Assembly (NCBI GenBank): GCA_963804055.1
Contig: CAWDOU010000001.1
Coordinates: 806,001-870,000, forward strand
Length of the DNA: 64,000 nucleotides
Source of the DNA: Bog-473 sp963804055
GTDB lineage: Bacteria; Actinomycetota; Acidimicrobiia; Acidimicrobiales; RAAP-2
Direction of reading: 5' to 3'
Every line of letters begins with the position of its first letter. Position 1 is the first letter of the stretch. Under the pieces are notes generated by a model. That model was given only the letters and a program-made list of their open reading frames with translations. It did not search any database and was not told where the DNA came from. Positions 44,047 to 52,462 of the stretch are shown here, in pieces. A program made the position numbers and the translations under genes.

Positions 44047-44496
44047 ATGACTCTTCCGACCGCCGCCACGCTGGAGATCGCCGCACCCGCCGAGAAGGTC
44101 TGGGCCCTGGTGTCTGACCTGCCCCGGATGGGGGAGTGGTCGCCCGAGAACGCGGGCGGCAAGTGGGTCAAGGGCGCGACGGGACCGGCCCTCGGCGCGG
44201 TGTTCAAGGGCACGAACAAGAACGGTCTGCGGCGCTGGTCCACCACGGTGACGGTCGTGGCCTGTGAGCCCAGCAAGGTGTTCGAGTTCGCCGTGACCTC
44301 CGGACCGCTCGAGGTCGCCACCTGGCGCTACGACTTCGAGGCGACCGAGGCCGGTTGCCGGGTGACCGAGTCGTGGAAGGACCAGCGCAAGCCGTGGTTC
44401 GCCACGGTCGCCCGTCTCATGGGTGACCACAGTGCTGCCCACGCCGAGCAGGAGATGCAGAAGACGCTGGCCAACCTGGCCGCAGCCGTCGAGTAA
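44047..44496 (+). CDS. SRPBCC (polyketide cyclase-like) protein
   Basis: 149 residues from the ATG at 44047. Bet v1/START-like fold: TLEIAAPAEKVWALVSDLPRMGEWSPENAGGKWVKGATGPALGAVFKGTNKNGLRRWSTT, then VFEFAVTSGPLEVATWRYDFEATEAGCRVTESW. Typical of the mycobacterial SRPBCC proteins that bind lipids or aromatic ligands. Only 22 bp separate its ATG from the divergent aldolase ATG, so any leader must be very short. Confidence 0.85.
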   Translation: MTLPTAATLEIAAPAEKVWALVSDLPRMGEWSPENAGGKWVKGATGPALGAVFKGTNKNGLRRWSTTVTVVACEPSKVFEFAVTSGPLEVATWRYDFEATEAGCRVTESWKDQRKPWFATVARLMGDHSAAHAEQEMQKTLANLAAAVE

Positions 44497-44506
44497 TCGC
44501 GGCCGT

Positions 44507-45136
44507 TCAGCCTTCCAGCCTCCGCACCACATGCCGGGCGGCCGCGGCATCGCCCGGGCCGGCCCGCTCCTCCAGTCGCGAGACCACGGCGCGGCGGTGC
44601 GGCTCGTCGACGTTCCCGCCGTACTTGAACTTCGCCGAGACCTCTTCGACGGCGATGGACAGACCCAAAATGCCGAGGAGCTTCGCCGCATGGGACACAC
44701 CCGGGTCGGCCACCGCCACATCGGGCTGCAAGGTTGCGAGCTGACGTCGCAAGATGGCGGCGACGCTGCCGGGTGCGGTGCGCTCGTCGTACACCGTCGC
44801 CGTGCCCACCAGCTGCACCGCGCCGTAGTACGTCGTCGGGATGCCGAGGGCGGGGTCCTCGTCGCCGACCGCCTTCCACGACGACGGGATGAAGGCCCAG
44901 TCGTCAGCGATGCTCAACAGGACCCGCGGATTCTCGGCCAGGGCGGCGAACACGGGATTGGCCCGCACGAGATGCAGCCACACCGTGTCACCGTCGAGCA
45001 CGAACTGCGTGGGCACGACGACCGGGAGTCGGCGTGTCAGGCCGCCCGGTGCAACCAGGTGTCCGAACGGATGGGCACCGACAAAGGGCCGCCATTCGTC
45101 CTCCCCGAAGGTGGCGTCGGCCGGTGCGATGAACAT
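44507..45136 (-). CDS. PaiB-like FMN-binding negative transcriptional regulator
   Basis: 209 residues. PaiB/split-barrel flavin fold: MFIAPADATFGEDEWRPFVGAHPFGHLVAP, HLVRANPVFAALAENPRVLLSI, DWAFIPSSWKAV and the KLLGILGLSIAVEEVSAKFKYGGNVDEPHRRAVVSRLEE tail (LSxNR-type region of PaiB). Family members bind FMN, and some act as repressors with PaiA. No paiA is near. Convergent with the SRPBCC gene. Confidence 0.85.
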   Translation of the reverse strand: MFIAPADATFGEDEWRPFVGAHPFGHLVAPGGLTRRLPVVVPTQFVLDGDTVWLHLVRANPVFAALAENPRVLLSIADDWAFIPSSWKAVGDEDPALGIPTTYYGAVQLVGTATVYDERTAPGSVAAILRRQLATLQPDVAVADPGVSHAAKLLGILGLSIAVEEVSAKFKYGGNVDEPHRRAVVSRLEERAGPGDAAAARHVVRRLEG

Positions 45137-45150
45137 GGACTCAGTCTGAC

Positions 45151-45197
45151 CCAGCCGGCGCAGATGGCCCAGCCGGCGCAGTTGGCCCAGCCGGCGT
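45151..45197. repeat. 18-bp tandem repeat, 2.6 copies
   Basis: CCAGCCGGCGCAG(A/T)TGGCC repeats with an 18-bp period at 45151, 45169 and 45187, between the PaiB start and the end of the next ligase gene. Confidence 0.7.
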
Positions 45198-45224
45198 CAC
45201 CCCCGGCCGTGGGCTGCGGAGCAT

Positions 45225-46853
45225 TCAGCCCGCGCTGACCCCGAGTTCGTCCATCGACTCGGCCCGGTGGCGCCTGTAGTCGACCTTGCCGTTGGCCGCC
45301 CGGCCGATGGTGCCGACGGCCCGCACCCGGCGGGGCGCCTTGTAGGAGGCGAGCCGGTCCTTCACGTGGGCGATCAGCTCGGCCTCGAGGGGGTCCTCGG
45401 CCCCGCCCGGATGCAGCTCGACCACCGCCACGATCTGCTCGCCGTACGTCGGATGGGGAACACCCACCACGACGGCGTCGCTCACGGCCGGGTGCGTCTT
45501 GAGCGCCTCCTCGACCTCCTCGGGGAAGATCTTCTCGCCGCCCGAGTTGATGCAGACCGACCCCCGGCCCAGAAGGTGGATGGTCCCGTCCGTGTCGACC
45601 TGGGCGAAGTCGCCCGGGATGGAGTAGCGCACCCCGTCGATCTCCTTGAAGGTGCGGCCGGACTTCTCCTCGTCCTTGTAATAGCCGAGCGGGTTGCGGC
45701 CGCCCAGCGCCAGGACGCCCACCTCGTCGGACCCGGGCTCGACAGGCCGGCCCTCCTCGGTGAGCACCTTCACGTCGGGGCCGAGCGTGAACGACGCCGT
45801 CTTCGCCGCGGCACCGCTGGCCGAGACCGACACCCCCATGCCCAGCGCCTCCGACGAGCTGAAGGCGTCGACCAGGAGCATTCCGGGGTGATGGGCCAGC
45901 AGCGCCTCCTTGACCGGCTCGCTCCACATGGCACCCGACGAGATGATCATCAAGAGCGAGCTCAGGTCCCACCCGCCCGGCCGCTCGTCCAACGCGGCCA
46001 GCAGCGGGCGGGCGAACGGGTCGCCCACCCAGACGACGACGTTCACCTGCTCGCGCGCAATGGTGTCGAGCAGCTCCACAGGGTCGTAGTGGCGTGATTC
46101 GAGGAGGCAGACCCGCCCGCCCTCGGCCAACACGGTGTTGGAGGGGAAGTTGCCGGTCCCGTGCATGAGCGGGCAGGCCGGCAGGATGGTGACGCCGCCG
46201 GGGCTCGCCTCCAGCGCGGCGCGCACGGCCGCGATGCCGCCATCGACGGGATAGTGGCGCACCGCGCTGTCGATCAGCCGGACGAACAGATCGTCCTGGC
46301 GCCACATGACGCCCTTTGGCATGCCGGTGGTGCCGCCGGTGTAGAGCATGTAGAGGTCGTCGCCACTGCGACCCCAGGGTGCCGACACCCGTTCGATGGC
46401 GGACTTGGCCGCGTCCTCGTAGGGCGTGGCCCAGTCGGGGCACGGGCCCGAGCCGTCGTCGACCCAGAGCCACCCCTTCACCCGCGGCACGCGGTCGAGG
46501 ATCCCTTCGATCCGATCGGCGAACGCCCCGTGGAAGACGACGGCGATGGCGTCGGCGTTGTCCCACAGATAGCTCAGCTCGTCGTTGCCGTAGCGGTAGT
46601 TGGTGTTGACCGGGACGAGGCCGACCTTCACCGCGGCGAAGGTGGTCTGCAGGTACTCGGGCGAGTTGTAGAGGTAGATCGCCACCTTGTCCTGCTGCAC
46701 CGCCCCGAGGTCGAGCAGGAATTGCGCGATGCCGTCGGCGCCGCGGTCGAACTCGCTCCAGGCGATGTTGCGGTCGCCCTGCGTGACGGCGATGGAGTCG
46801 GGCTGCACGTCGGCCACCGTCTCCCAGACGTCTGCGTAGTTCCAGTTGCTCAT
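45225..46853 (-). CDS. Acyl-CoA synthetase (FadD family)
   Basis: 542 residues from the ATG at 46853; longer upstream starts run antisense to the next gene and are not real. Motifs: MLYTGGTTGMPKGVMWRQDD (P-loop), CPLMHGTGNFPSNT, VDAFSSSEALGMGVS, RYSIPGDFAQVDTDGTIHLLGRGSVCINSGGEKIFPEEVEEAL and the terminal GKVDYRRHR. It is related to the FadD19-like enzyme at 39470 but clearly distinct. It is divergent from an acyl-CoA dehydrogenase with 72 bp between. No KstR-like site is seen here. Confidence 0.87.
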   Translation of the reverse strand: MSNWNYADVWETVADVQPDSIAVTQGDRNIAWSEFDRGADGIAQFLLDLGAVQQDKVAIYLYNSPEYLQTTFAAVKVGLVPVNTNYRYGNDELSYLWDNADAIAVVFHGAFADRIEGILDRVPRVKGWLWVDDGSGPCPDWATPYEDAAKSAIERVSAPWGRSGDDLYMLYTGGTTGMPKGVMWRQDDLFVRLIDSAVRHYPVDGGIAAVRAALEASPGGVTILPACPLMHGTGNFPSNTVLAEGGRVCLLESRHYDPVELLDTIAREQVNVVVWVGDPFARPLLAALDERPGGWDLSSLLMIISSGAMWSEPVKEALLAHHPGMLLVDAFSSSEALGMGVSVSASGAAAKTASFTLGPDVKVLTEEGRPVEPGSDEVGVLALGGRNPLGYYKDEEKSGRTFKEIDGVRYSIPGDFAQVDTDGTIHLLGRGSVCINSGGEKIFPEEVEEALKTHPAVSDAVVVGVPHPTYGEQIVAVVELHPGGAEDPLEAELIAHVKDRLASYKAPRRVRAVGTIGRAANGKVDYRRHRAESMDELGVSAG

Positions 46854-46925
46854 GCGATCACTCCCATGTCCACCCCCCGCCCCGCAGAGATGCATGAAGC
46901 GAGGCGATGAGCCTACGCTCCGCGC

Positions 46926-48053
46926 GTGGACCTCGGCCTGCCCGGCGACGACGACCCCCGTCGCGCGGCGGTGCGGGACTGGCTCGACGAGCACCCGCAC
47001 CCGACCGGCCGCCAGCTGGCCGAGGCCGGCTACGTGGCGCCGCACTGGGCCCCGCCCTACGGGCTCGATGCCGATCCGCTGACCCAGCTCATGATCGACG
47101 AGGAGCTGCGGCGGAAAGGCGTCAGGCGCCCGATCAACCCCATCGGCATCGGATGGGCGGGGCCAACCCTTATGTACGCCGGCACGGAGGAGCAGAAGGA
47201 CCGCTGGCTCTGGCCGCTGCTCAGCGGGGAGGACTTCTGGTGCCAGTTGTTCTCCGAGCCCGGTGCCGGCTCGGACCTCGCCGCGCTCAGCACCCGGGCC
47301 GAGCGCGACGGCGACCACTGGGTCGTCAACGGGCAGAAGGTGTGGACCAGCTACGCGCACATCGCCAAGTGGGGGATCCTGCTCGCCCGCACGGACCCGA
47401 CTGCCACCAAGCACATGGGCATCAGCTATTTCGTGTGCCCCATGGATGCGCCGGGAATCGACATCCGACCGCTGATCGACATGACGGGGGAGCACGCCTT
47501 CAACGAGGTGTTCCTGACCGATGTGCGGATCCCGGCTGATCATCTTGTCGGGCCCGAGCACGGCGGATGGGAGCTGGCCAAGGTCACCCTCGGCAACGAG
47601 CGTGTCTCGCTGTCGGGCGAGGGCGCGCTGTGGGGGATGGGCCCGACGGCCGAGGATCTGGTGGCGTTGGTGCGTGAGGGCGGCGGGGCGCCCGACCCAT
47701 CCGCGAGGGACCGCCTGGTCGACGTCTGGATCGAGGCCCAGATCCTGCGTGTCCTGCGCCTGCGCATGGTCTCGGCGGTCCTGGCCGGCCGGGCCCCCGG
47801 CGCCGAGGCCTCCGTCCGCAAGGCCATCGCCGACGCCCACGGCCAGCACATCATGGACCTGGCCCGGGACCTGGCCGGGCCCTACGGGATGCTGGCGGGG
47901 ACCGGCCCGGTGGGTGGCCCGGGCCGCGCCACCGACCCCACCTGGTCCCGTGGCTTCCTCTTCTCGCCGGCGCTGACCGTCGGCGGCGGCACGGCCGAAG
48001 TCCAGCGCAACATCGTGGCCGAAAAGGTTCTCGGTCTGCCGCGAGATCCCTGA
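46926..48053 (+). CDS. Acyl-CoA dehydrogenase
   Basis: 375 residues from the GTG at 46926. Shortened N-terminal domain (DLGLPGDDDPRRAAVRDWLDEHP), then WCQLFSEPGAGSDLAAL, WVVNGQKVWTSYAHIAKWGILLARTDP, EVFLTDVRIPADHLVGPEHGGWELAKVTLGNERVSLSG and VGGGTAEVQRNIVAEKVLGLPR. It is a typical single-gene actinobacterial acyl-CoA dehydrogenase rather than a ChsE subunit. The C-terminal helix region (GTGPVGGPGRATDPT) is shorter than in FadE29. It is probably coregulated with the divergent ligase. Confidence 0.88.
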   Translation: MDLGLPGDDDPRRAAVRDWLDEHPHPTGRQLAEAGYVAPHWAPPYGLDADPLTQLMIDEELRRKGVRRPINPIGIGWAGPTLMYAGTEEQKDRWLWPLLSGEDFWCQLFSEPGAGSDLAALSTRAERDGDHWVVNGQKVWTSYAHIAKWGILLARTDPTATKHMGISYFVCPMDAPGIDIRPLIDMTGEHAFNEVFLTDVRIPADHLVGPEHGGWELAKVTLGNERVSLSGEGALWGMGPTAEDLVALVREGGGAPDPSARDRLVDVWIEAQILRVLRLRMVSAVLAGRAPGAEASVRKAIADAHGQHIMDLARDLAGPYGMLAGTGPVGGPGRATDPTWSRGFLFSPALTVGGGTAEVQRNIVAEKVLGLPRDP

Positions 48054-48166
48054 CCCTCCACCGTTACCCACTCGGTACGGGGGCGCGTCGGCCCGCCGAG
48101 CGACCGCATGATGCCAGTGCGCCGCACGGGTGCAACGGCCGATGTGCATCCCGTGCCGGCCGAATC

Positions 48167-48208
48167 GGCTGTGACTGTGGCTGTGGCTGTGGCTGTGACT
48201 GTGGCTGT
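48167..48208. repeat. Hexanucleotide tandem repeat (GGCTGT/GACTGT), seven copies
   Basis: Seven 6-bp units, five GGCTGT and two GACTGT, lie about 60 bp before the ribosome binding site of the G1 peptidase gene. Such an array can change length by slippage. Confidence 0.85.
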
Positions 48209-48268
48209 GCCGGAGTGTCCGGTCTGGTGGGAGACGGGCCGCGAGGGCCATTTGAGCGGGAGGTTGCA

Positions 48269-49219
48269 ATGCGGAAGGTGTTTCTGTCCGGTGCGCTGGC
48301 GCTGATCGGCCTGGCGGCCCCGGCCGCTCTGGCTCTGACCCCCGCCGCCACCGCGCCGGCGGCTGCGGCGTCGGCTCCGACGCACGCGGCGGTCACCGCC
48401 GGTACTGCGGTACCAGGGCTCTACCACGTCCCGATCATCGGCAAGGTCACGCTGCCCGGAGCGCTGGGCTCGCTGCTCGGCGGCCGCAACGCCAACGGCC
48501 TGCGGCGCGCCACGGCGGTGCAGTCGTCCAACTGGGCGGGCTACGCCGACACCAACGACACCTTCAACTCGGTGGCGTCGTCGTGGACGGAGCCGACGGT
48601 CAACTGCGCCAACAGCAACAGCGGCCTCGACGGGATCCTCGGACTGAGCACGCTGGACGGGTTGCTCGGAGGTCCAGGCGCGGCCTCGGCCTTCTGGGTC
48701 GGCCTCGACGGCTACAACTCGACGAGCGTGGAGCAGCTCGGGACCGACTCGGACTGTGACTCGGGGTCACCGAGCTACTACGCCTGGTACGAGATGTACC
48801 CCAACCCCTCCGTGACGCTGCCGAGTCAGTATCCAGTGCAGCCGGGTGACCACCTGACGGCCCTGGTGTCGGCCAACTCGGCCGGCACGTCCTTCACGCT
48901 GATGATCAAGGACAGCACGGCCGGCTGGACCTTCTCCACCACGCAGACGGGCAGCGGCTTCGCCCGCTCCTCGGCCGAGGTGATCGCCGAGGCACCGTCG
49001 TCGTGCAGCATCTTGTTCTGCAGCGAGGTGCCCCTGGCCGACTTCGGCCAGGTCGACTACTCGGGCTCGTCGGTGATCGACTCCGCCGGCACCAAGGGCT
49101 CGCTGGCCTCCTTCGACGCCAACGAGATCACCATGTCGGACAACGGGACGACGCTCGCAACGCCGAGCAGCCTCAGTTCGGACGGGTCGTCGTTCTCGGT
49201 GGCCTGGAACGCTTCGTAG
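48269..49219 (+). CDS. Secreted G1-family glutamic endopeptidase
   Basis: 316 residues from the ATG at 48269 (GGGAGG 7 nt upstream). Signal peptide KVFLSGALALIGLAAPAALAL, then an Ala/Thr-rich propeptide-like stretch to ~80. Eqolisin-type domain: SSNWAGYADT, SSWTEPTVNC, FWVGLDGYNSTSVEQLGTDSD with Gln156 as the likely catalytic Gln, and YYAWYEMYP with Glu175 as the likely catalytic Glu. Four or more Cys suggest disulfides in an exported enzyme. Acid-active endopeptidases of this family are best known in fungi, with a smaller set in acidophilic bacteria and actinobacteria. A 42-bp hexamer repeat lies upstream. Confidence 0.85.
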   Translation: MRKVFLSGALALIGLAAPAALALTPAATAPAAAASAPTHAAVTAGTAVPGLYHVPIIGKVTLPGALGSLLGGRNANGLRRATAVQSSNWAGYADTNDTFNSVASSWTEPTVNCANSNSGLDGILGLSTLDGLLGGPGAASAFWVGLDGYNSTSVEQLGTDSDCDSGSPSYYAWYEMYPNPSVTLPSQYPVQPGDHLTALVSANSAGTSFTLMIKDSTAGWTFSTTQTGSGFARSSAEVIAEAPSSCSILFCSEVPLADFGQVDYSGSSVIDSAGTKGSLASFDANEITMSDNGTTLATPSSLSSDGSSFSVAWNAS

Positions 49220-49255
49220 TCAGCTCGTCGAGTCAGCTCCGGACAGCGCCGGGCA

Positions 49256-49271
49256 GCGGGGGCCGGCCCGC
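49256..49271. terminator. Candidate short hairpin between convergent genes
   Basis: GCGGG and CCCGC flank a GGCCGG loop between the G1 peptidase and riboflavin synthase genes. The stem is only 5 bp. Confidence 0.3.
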
Positions 49272-49273
49272 GT

Positions 49274-49750
49274 CTACAGCTCGAGCGGTCCGGCGTTGGC
49301 GAAGCCCTGGCGCACGCCCTGGCCGGCCCGGGCCGTGAGCTGGTCGGGCTCGTAGAGCATCAGGTACGCGTTGCGGGCGTGGTCGCGCGAGCGGTTGCGG
49401 AAGACCATGGCCAGCTCGGCCGGGTCGTCGGACTCGTCCTCGTGGACGAAGACCTCCAGGATCGGCGTGTTGGTCATGAGCTGGGCCGTCATGATCCCCG
49501 TCGAGGCCTCGTGGGCGCAGACCTTGTCCACCTTCTCCTTGCCCGGCATGCCCAGGGCGACGACGATCCGGGCGCCGTCCTCGTCGATCATCTTCTTGGC
49601 CGCGACGGCCAGGTCCTTGAAGCCGGGGACGGTGCGGCGCAGCACGGCGAATTGGGTGCCGTAGCCAGGGCATTCGGACAGCTCGTCGAGTGCCTCGCCA
49701 CCCATGTCGTAGCGGGCGAACATGGTGTCGACCACGCCGATCAGGTCCAT
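49274..49750 (-). CDS. ribC: Archaeal-type riboflavin synthase
   Basis: 158 residues. Converts two 6,7-dimethyl-8-ribityllumazine molecules to riboflavin. It is unlike the bacterial RibE trimer. The whole chain follows the archaeal RibC pattern, a lumazine-synthase paralogue: IGVVDTMFARYDM, RRTVPGFKDLAVAAKKMIDEDGARIVVALGMPGKEKVDKVCAHEAS, IMTAQLMTNTPILEVFVHEDE and QGVRQGFANAGP. Length equals the archaeal enzyme. Single gene, divergent from bioA, with no other rib gene near. Confidence 0.9.
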   Translation of the reverse strand: MDLIGVVDTMFARYDMGGEALDELSECPGYGTQFAVLRRTVPGFKDLAVAAKKMIDEDGARIVVALGMPGKEKVDKVCAHEASTGIMTAQLMTNTPILEVFVHEDESDDPAELAMVFRNRSRDHARNAYLMLYEPDQLTARAGQGVRQGFANAGPLEL

Positions 49751-49793
49751 GACCCATTCTCGCGCAGAGCGTCACCTGGTCCGGCCGGGACGC

Positions 49794-49848
49794 CCTGGTC
49801 CACAATGACCAGGTGAGCGACCAGTTGAGCGACCAGGCGAGCGACCAG
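49794..49848 (+). promoter_or_regulatory. Inverted repeat and 12-bp direct repeats at the bioA start
   Basis: CCTGGTC (49794-49800), a 6-bp spacer and GACCAGG (49807-49813) form a perfect inverted repeat ending on the G of the bioA GTG. GACCAG also recurs four times at 12-bp spacing (49807, 49819, 49831, 49843), coding SDQ three times. This is a possible operator for a biotin regulator; its protein is unknown. Confidence 0.45.
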
Positions 49849-51180
49849 GACCCAGCGGCCCAACGTCTCCGAACGACACCGCCGGGGCCGAGCACCTGGG
49901 TCGAACGGGATGCCGCCGTCGTCTGGCACGGATTCACCCAGATGGCGGCCTACGCGGGGAACGCCCCACTCGTCATCGACCGGGCGGAGGGCCGGGAGCT
50001 GATCGACGCCGACGGCCGGCGCTATCTCGACGCCATCTCGTCGCTGTGGGTCAACACGCTGGGGCACCACGTCCCCGAGCTGGACGCCGCCCTGGTGGCG
50101 CAGGCGGGCAAGGTGGCGCACTCCACCATGCTCGGCAACGGCAACACGGTCGTCGTCGAGCTGGCCGAGGCCCTGGCCCCGGTGGTGCCGGTCGACGACC
50201 CCCACTTCCTCTTCGCCGCGGATGGGGCGGTGGCGGTCGAGCAGGCTCTCAAGATCGCGTTCCAGTACTGGGTCAACCGCGGCGTCACCGGCCGTGCCGA
50301 GTTCCTCGCGCTCGGCGATGCGTACCACGGCGACACCCTCGGCGCCCTCTCTCTCGGCGACGGCGGCGTGTTCAGCGCCGTCTTCGAGCCGCTGTGCTTC
50401 CCGGTCGTGCGCACGCCGGGCTACGCCGACCCGGGTTGGGCCGACAAGGCGTGCGCGACCATTCAGGCCCACGCGGACGAGTTGGCCGCCGTGGTCACCG
50501 AGCCGTTGGTACAGGGTGCGTCGGGCATGTTGTGCGCCTCCGCGTCCGATGTGCGGCGGATCGGCGAGGCGTGCCGCCAGGCGGGCACACTCCTCATCTG
50601 CGACGAGGTGGCGACCGGGTTCGGGCGGACCGGGACGTTGTTCGCCTCCGAGCAGTGCGGCGTGCGGCCCGACCTCATGTGCGTCGGCAAGGGGATCACC
50701 GGTGGGTACCTGGCCATGTCCGCCACGGTGGCGTCGGGCGAGGTGTTCGGGGCGTTCCTGGGTGCCGATCTCGGGCCCGAGACCTTCTATCACGGGCATT
50801 CCTACGGCGGGAACGCGCTGGCGGCGGCCGTGGCGCTCGAGCACCTGCGCCTGATCGACGCCTGGGACGTGTTGGGGAACGTGCGGGCGCGGGCCGAGCA
50901 GTTGTCGTCACTACTCGGAGAACGGTTGGGCGACCGAGCCGAGGTGCGCGAGATCCGGCAGCGCGGGCTCATGGTGGGCGTGGAGCTGGCACCGCCGGCG
51001 CCGGGACTGCGCTGGGGTCGCCGTGTGTGCGCCGGCGCCGTGGCCCGTGGGGTGCTGCTGCGGCCCCTCGGCGATGTCGTCGTGCTGATGCCGCCGCTGA
51101 CGACCACGGCGGAGGAGATCGTGCGGATCGTCGACGCCCTGAGTGGCGGGTTGGACGACCTGGCCGCGGCCGAGACATGA
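49813..51180 (+). CDS. bioA: Adenosylmethionine-8-amino-7-oxononanoate aminotransferase
   Basis: 455 residues from the GTG at 49813; the first ~25 (SDQLSDQASDQD...) are a repeat-coded extension, and family homology starts near STWVERDAAVVWHGFTQM. PLP class III aminotransferase: DGAVAVEQALKIAFQYW, GDAYHGDTLGALSLG, ICDEVATGFGRTGTLFASE and CVGKGITGGYLAMSATV (PLP Lys). It converts KAPA to DAPA in biotin synthesis using SAM as amino donor. The stop overlaps the bioF ATG (ATGA). An inverted repeat overlaps the start. Confidence 0.92.
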   Translation: MSDQLSDQASDQDPAAQRLRTTPPGPSTWVERDAAVVWHGFTQMAAYAGNAPLVIDRAEGRELIDADGRRYLDAISSLWVNTLGHHVPELDAALVAQAGKVAHSTMLGNGNTVVVELAEALAPVVPVDDPHFLFAADGAVAVEQALKIAFQYWVNRGVTGRAEFLALGDAYHGDTLGALSLGDGGVFSAVFEPLCFPVVRTPGYADPGWADKACATIQAHADELAAVVTEPLVQGASGMLCASASDVRRIGEACRQAGTLLICDEVATGFGRTGTLFASEQCGVRPDLMCVGKGITGGYLAMSATVASGEVFGAFLGADLGPETFYHGHSYGGNALAAAVALEHLRLIDAWDVLGNVRARAEQLSSLLGERLGDRAEVREIRQRGLMVGVELAPPAPGLRWGRRVCAGAVARGVLLRPLGDVVVLMPPLTTTAEEIVRIVDALSGGLDDLAAAET

Positions 51181-52457
51181 CCGACGCCCCCATCTCCATC
51201 CCCAGCCCCATCCCGGCAACCTGGGACTCCCGCATCCGGGCCTCCCTGGACCGGGTGGTCGAGGAGGGCCGCTGGCGGGCGCCCCGGGAGTTCGACGCCC
51301 GCGGCCCGGCCGGCGTGCTCGACGGGGGGCCGGTCCTGTCCTTCGCGTCCAACGACTATCTCGGCTTGAGCGCCCATCCGGCGGTGGTCGCGGCGGCCGG
51401 GCGTGCGCTCGCCCGCTGGGGCGCCGGCTCCGGTGCCTCGCGGCTGGTGACCGGCAGCCGCCCCGTCCACCGGGAGCTCGAAGAGGAACTGGCCGACTGG
51501 AAGGGGACCGAGGCGGCCGTGTGCTTCCCGACGGGATTCGCCGCCAACCTCGGCGTCCTGTCCACACTCGGCGGCGTGGGCGTCCGCATCCTCTCGGACG
51601 AGCTGAACCACGCCAGCATCATCGACGGCTGCCGGCTCTCGAGGTCAGCCCTCGCCGTTTACGGCCACTGCGACATGGACCACCTGGGGGCGCTGCTCGA
51701 AGACGGCGGACCAACGCGCACCCCCGCTCCCACTCCCACTCCTGCGCCCACTCCCAGCATCGTCGTCACCGACTCCGTGTTCTCCATGGATGGGGACGTC
51801 GCCCCCCTCGACCACCTCGTCACACTCTGTGGCCGCCACGACGCCCTCCTCATCCTCGATGAGGCGCACGCCGTCCTCGGCCCCGACCTCCCGACGGCCT
51901 CCGGGCCCGGGCGAAACGGGCACGGCGGCGGAGGGATGGGAAGCCGGGACCGTGACGGGCCCCGGAGGGGAACGGTCGTGCGGGTCGGCACGCTGTCAAA
52001 GACGTTGGGATCGCTCGGCGGTTTCGTGGCAGCCTCCCGTGACGTCGTGGACCTGATCGTCAACCGGGCCCGCTCGTACATCTTCTCGACCGCGCCGACG
52101 CCGGCCGACGCTGCGGCCGCCCTCGCGGCGCTCCGGGTCCTGCGCTCGGAAGAAGGCGCCGCCCTGACGGGCCGCCTCGCCGCCCTGATCGACCGTGTGG
52201 TGGAGGCCGGATTCGCACCGCCCGGACATCCGAGCCCGATCATCCCCGTCGTCCTCGGCAGCGAGCAGGCGGCGCTCAGCGCCTCGGCGGCACTCTTGCA
52301 AGAGGGCCTGTGGGTGCCGGCCATCCGCCCTCCGACGGTGGCCGTCGGCACGAGCCGCCTGCGTGTGACCTTGTCCGCTGCGCACAGCGACGAGGATGTC
52401 AGTCGGTTGTTACAGGCGCTGGCCCGCCTGCCCATCCCCGCAGCTGCCGCGCGCTGA
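51177..52457 (+). CDS. bioF: 8-amino-7-oxononanoate synthase
   Basis: 426 residues, longer than the usual ~385. Condenses pimeloyl-thioester with Ala. Alpha-oxoamine synthase motifs: SFASNDYLGLSAHPAVVAAA, GSGASRLVTGSRPVHRELEEELADW, DELNHASIIDGCRLS, DSVFSMDGDVAPL, ILDEAHAVLG and VGTLSKTLGSLGGFV (PLP Lys). The extra length comes from two low-complexity inserts: TRTPAPTPTPAPTPS after the H-CDMDHL segment, and a Gly/Arg-rich run (GRNGHGGGGMGSRDRDGPRR) before the PLP Lys loop. The ATG at 51177 overlaps the bioA stop. bioD follows after 5 bp. Confidence 0.9.
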   Translation: MTDAPISIPSPIPATWDSRIRASLDRVVEEGRWRAPREFDARGPAGVLDGGPVLSFASNDYLGLSAHPAVVAAAGRALARWGAGSGASRLVTGSRPVHRELEEELADWKGTEAAVCFPTGFAANLGVLSTLGGVGVRILSDELNHASIIDGCRLSRSALAVYGHCDMDHLGALLEDGGPTRTPAPTPTPAPTPSIVVTDSVFSMDGDVAPLDHLVTLCGRHDALLILDEAHAVLGPDLPTASGPGRNGHGGGGMGSRDRDGPRRGTVVRVGTLSKTLGSLGGFVAASRDVVDLIVNRARSYIFSTAPTPADAAAALAALRVLRSEEGAALTGRLAALIDRVVEAGFAPPGHPSPIIPVVLGSEQAALSASAALLQEGLWVPAIRPPTVAVGTSRLRVTLSAAHSDEDVSRLLQALARLPIPAAAAR

Positions 52458-52462
52458 CCGCC

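Noticed and set aside
45225..48269. 1014-residue minus-strand open frame spanning the ligase and running antisense through the next gene
   Set aside because: Only the part from 46853 down is the acyl-CoA synthetase. The rest is Arg/Gly/Val-rich antisense of the acyl-CoA dehydrogenase at 46926.
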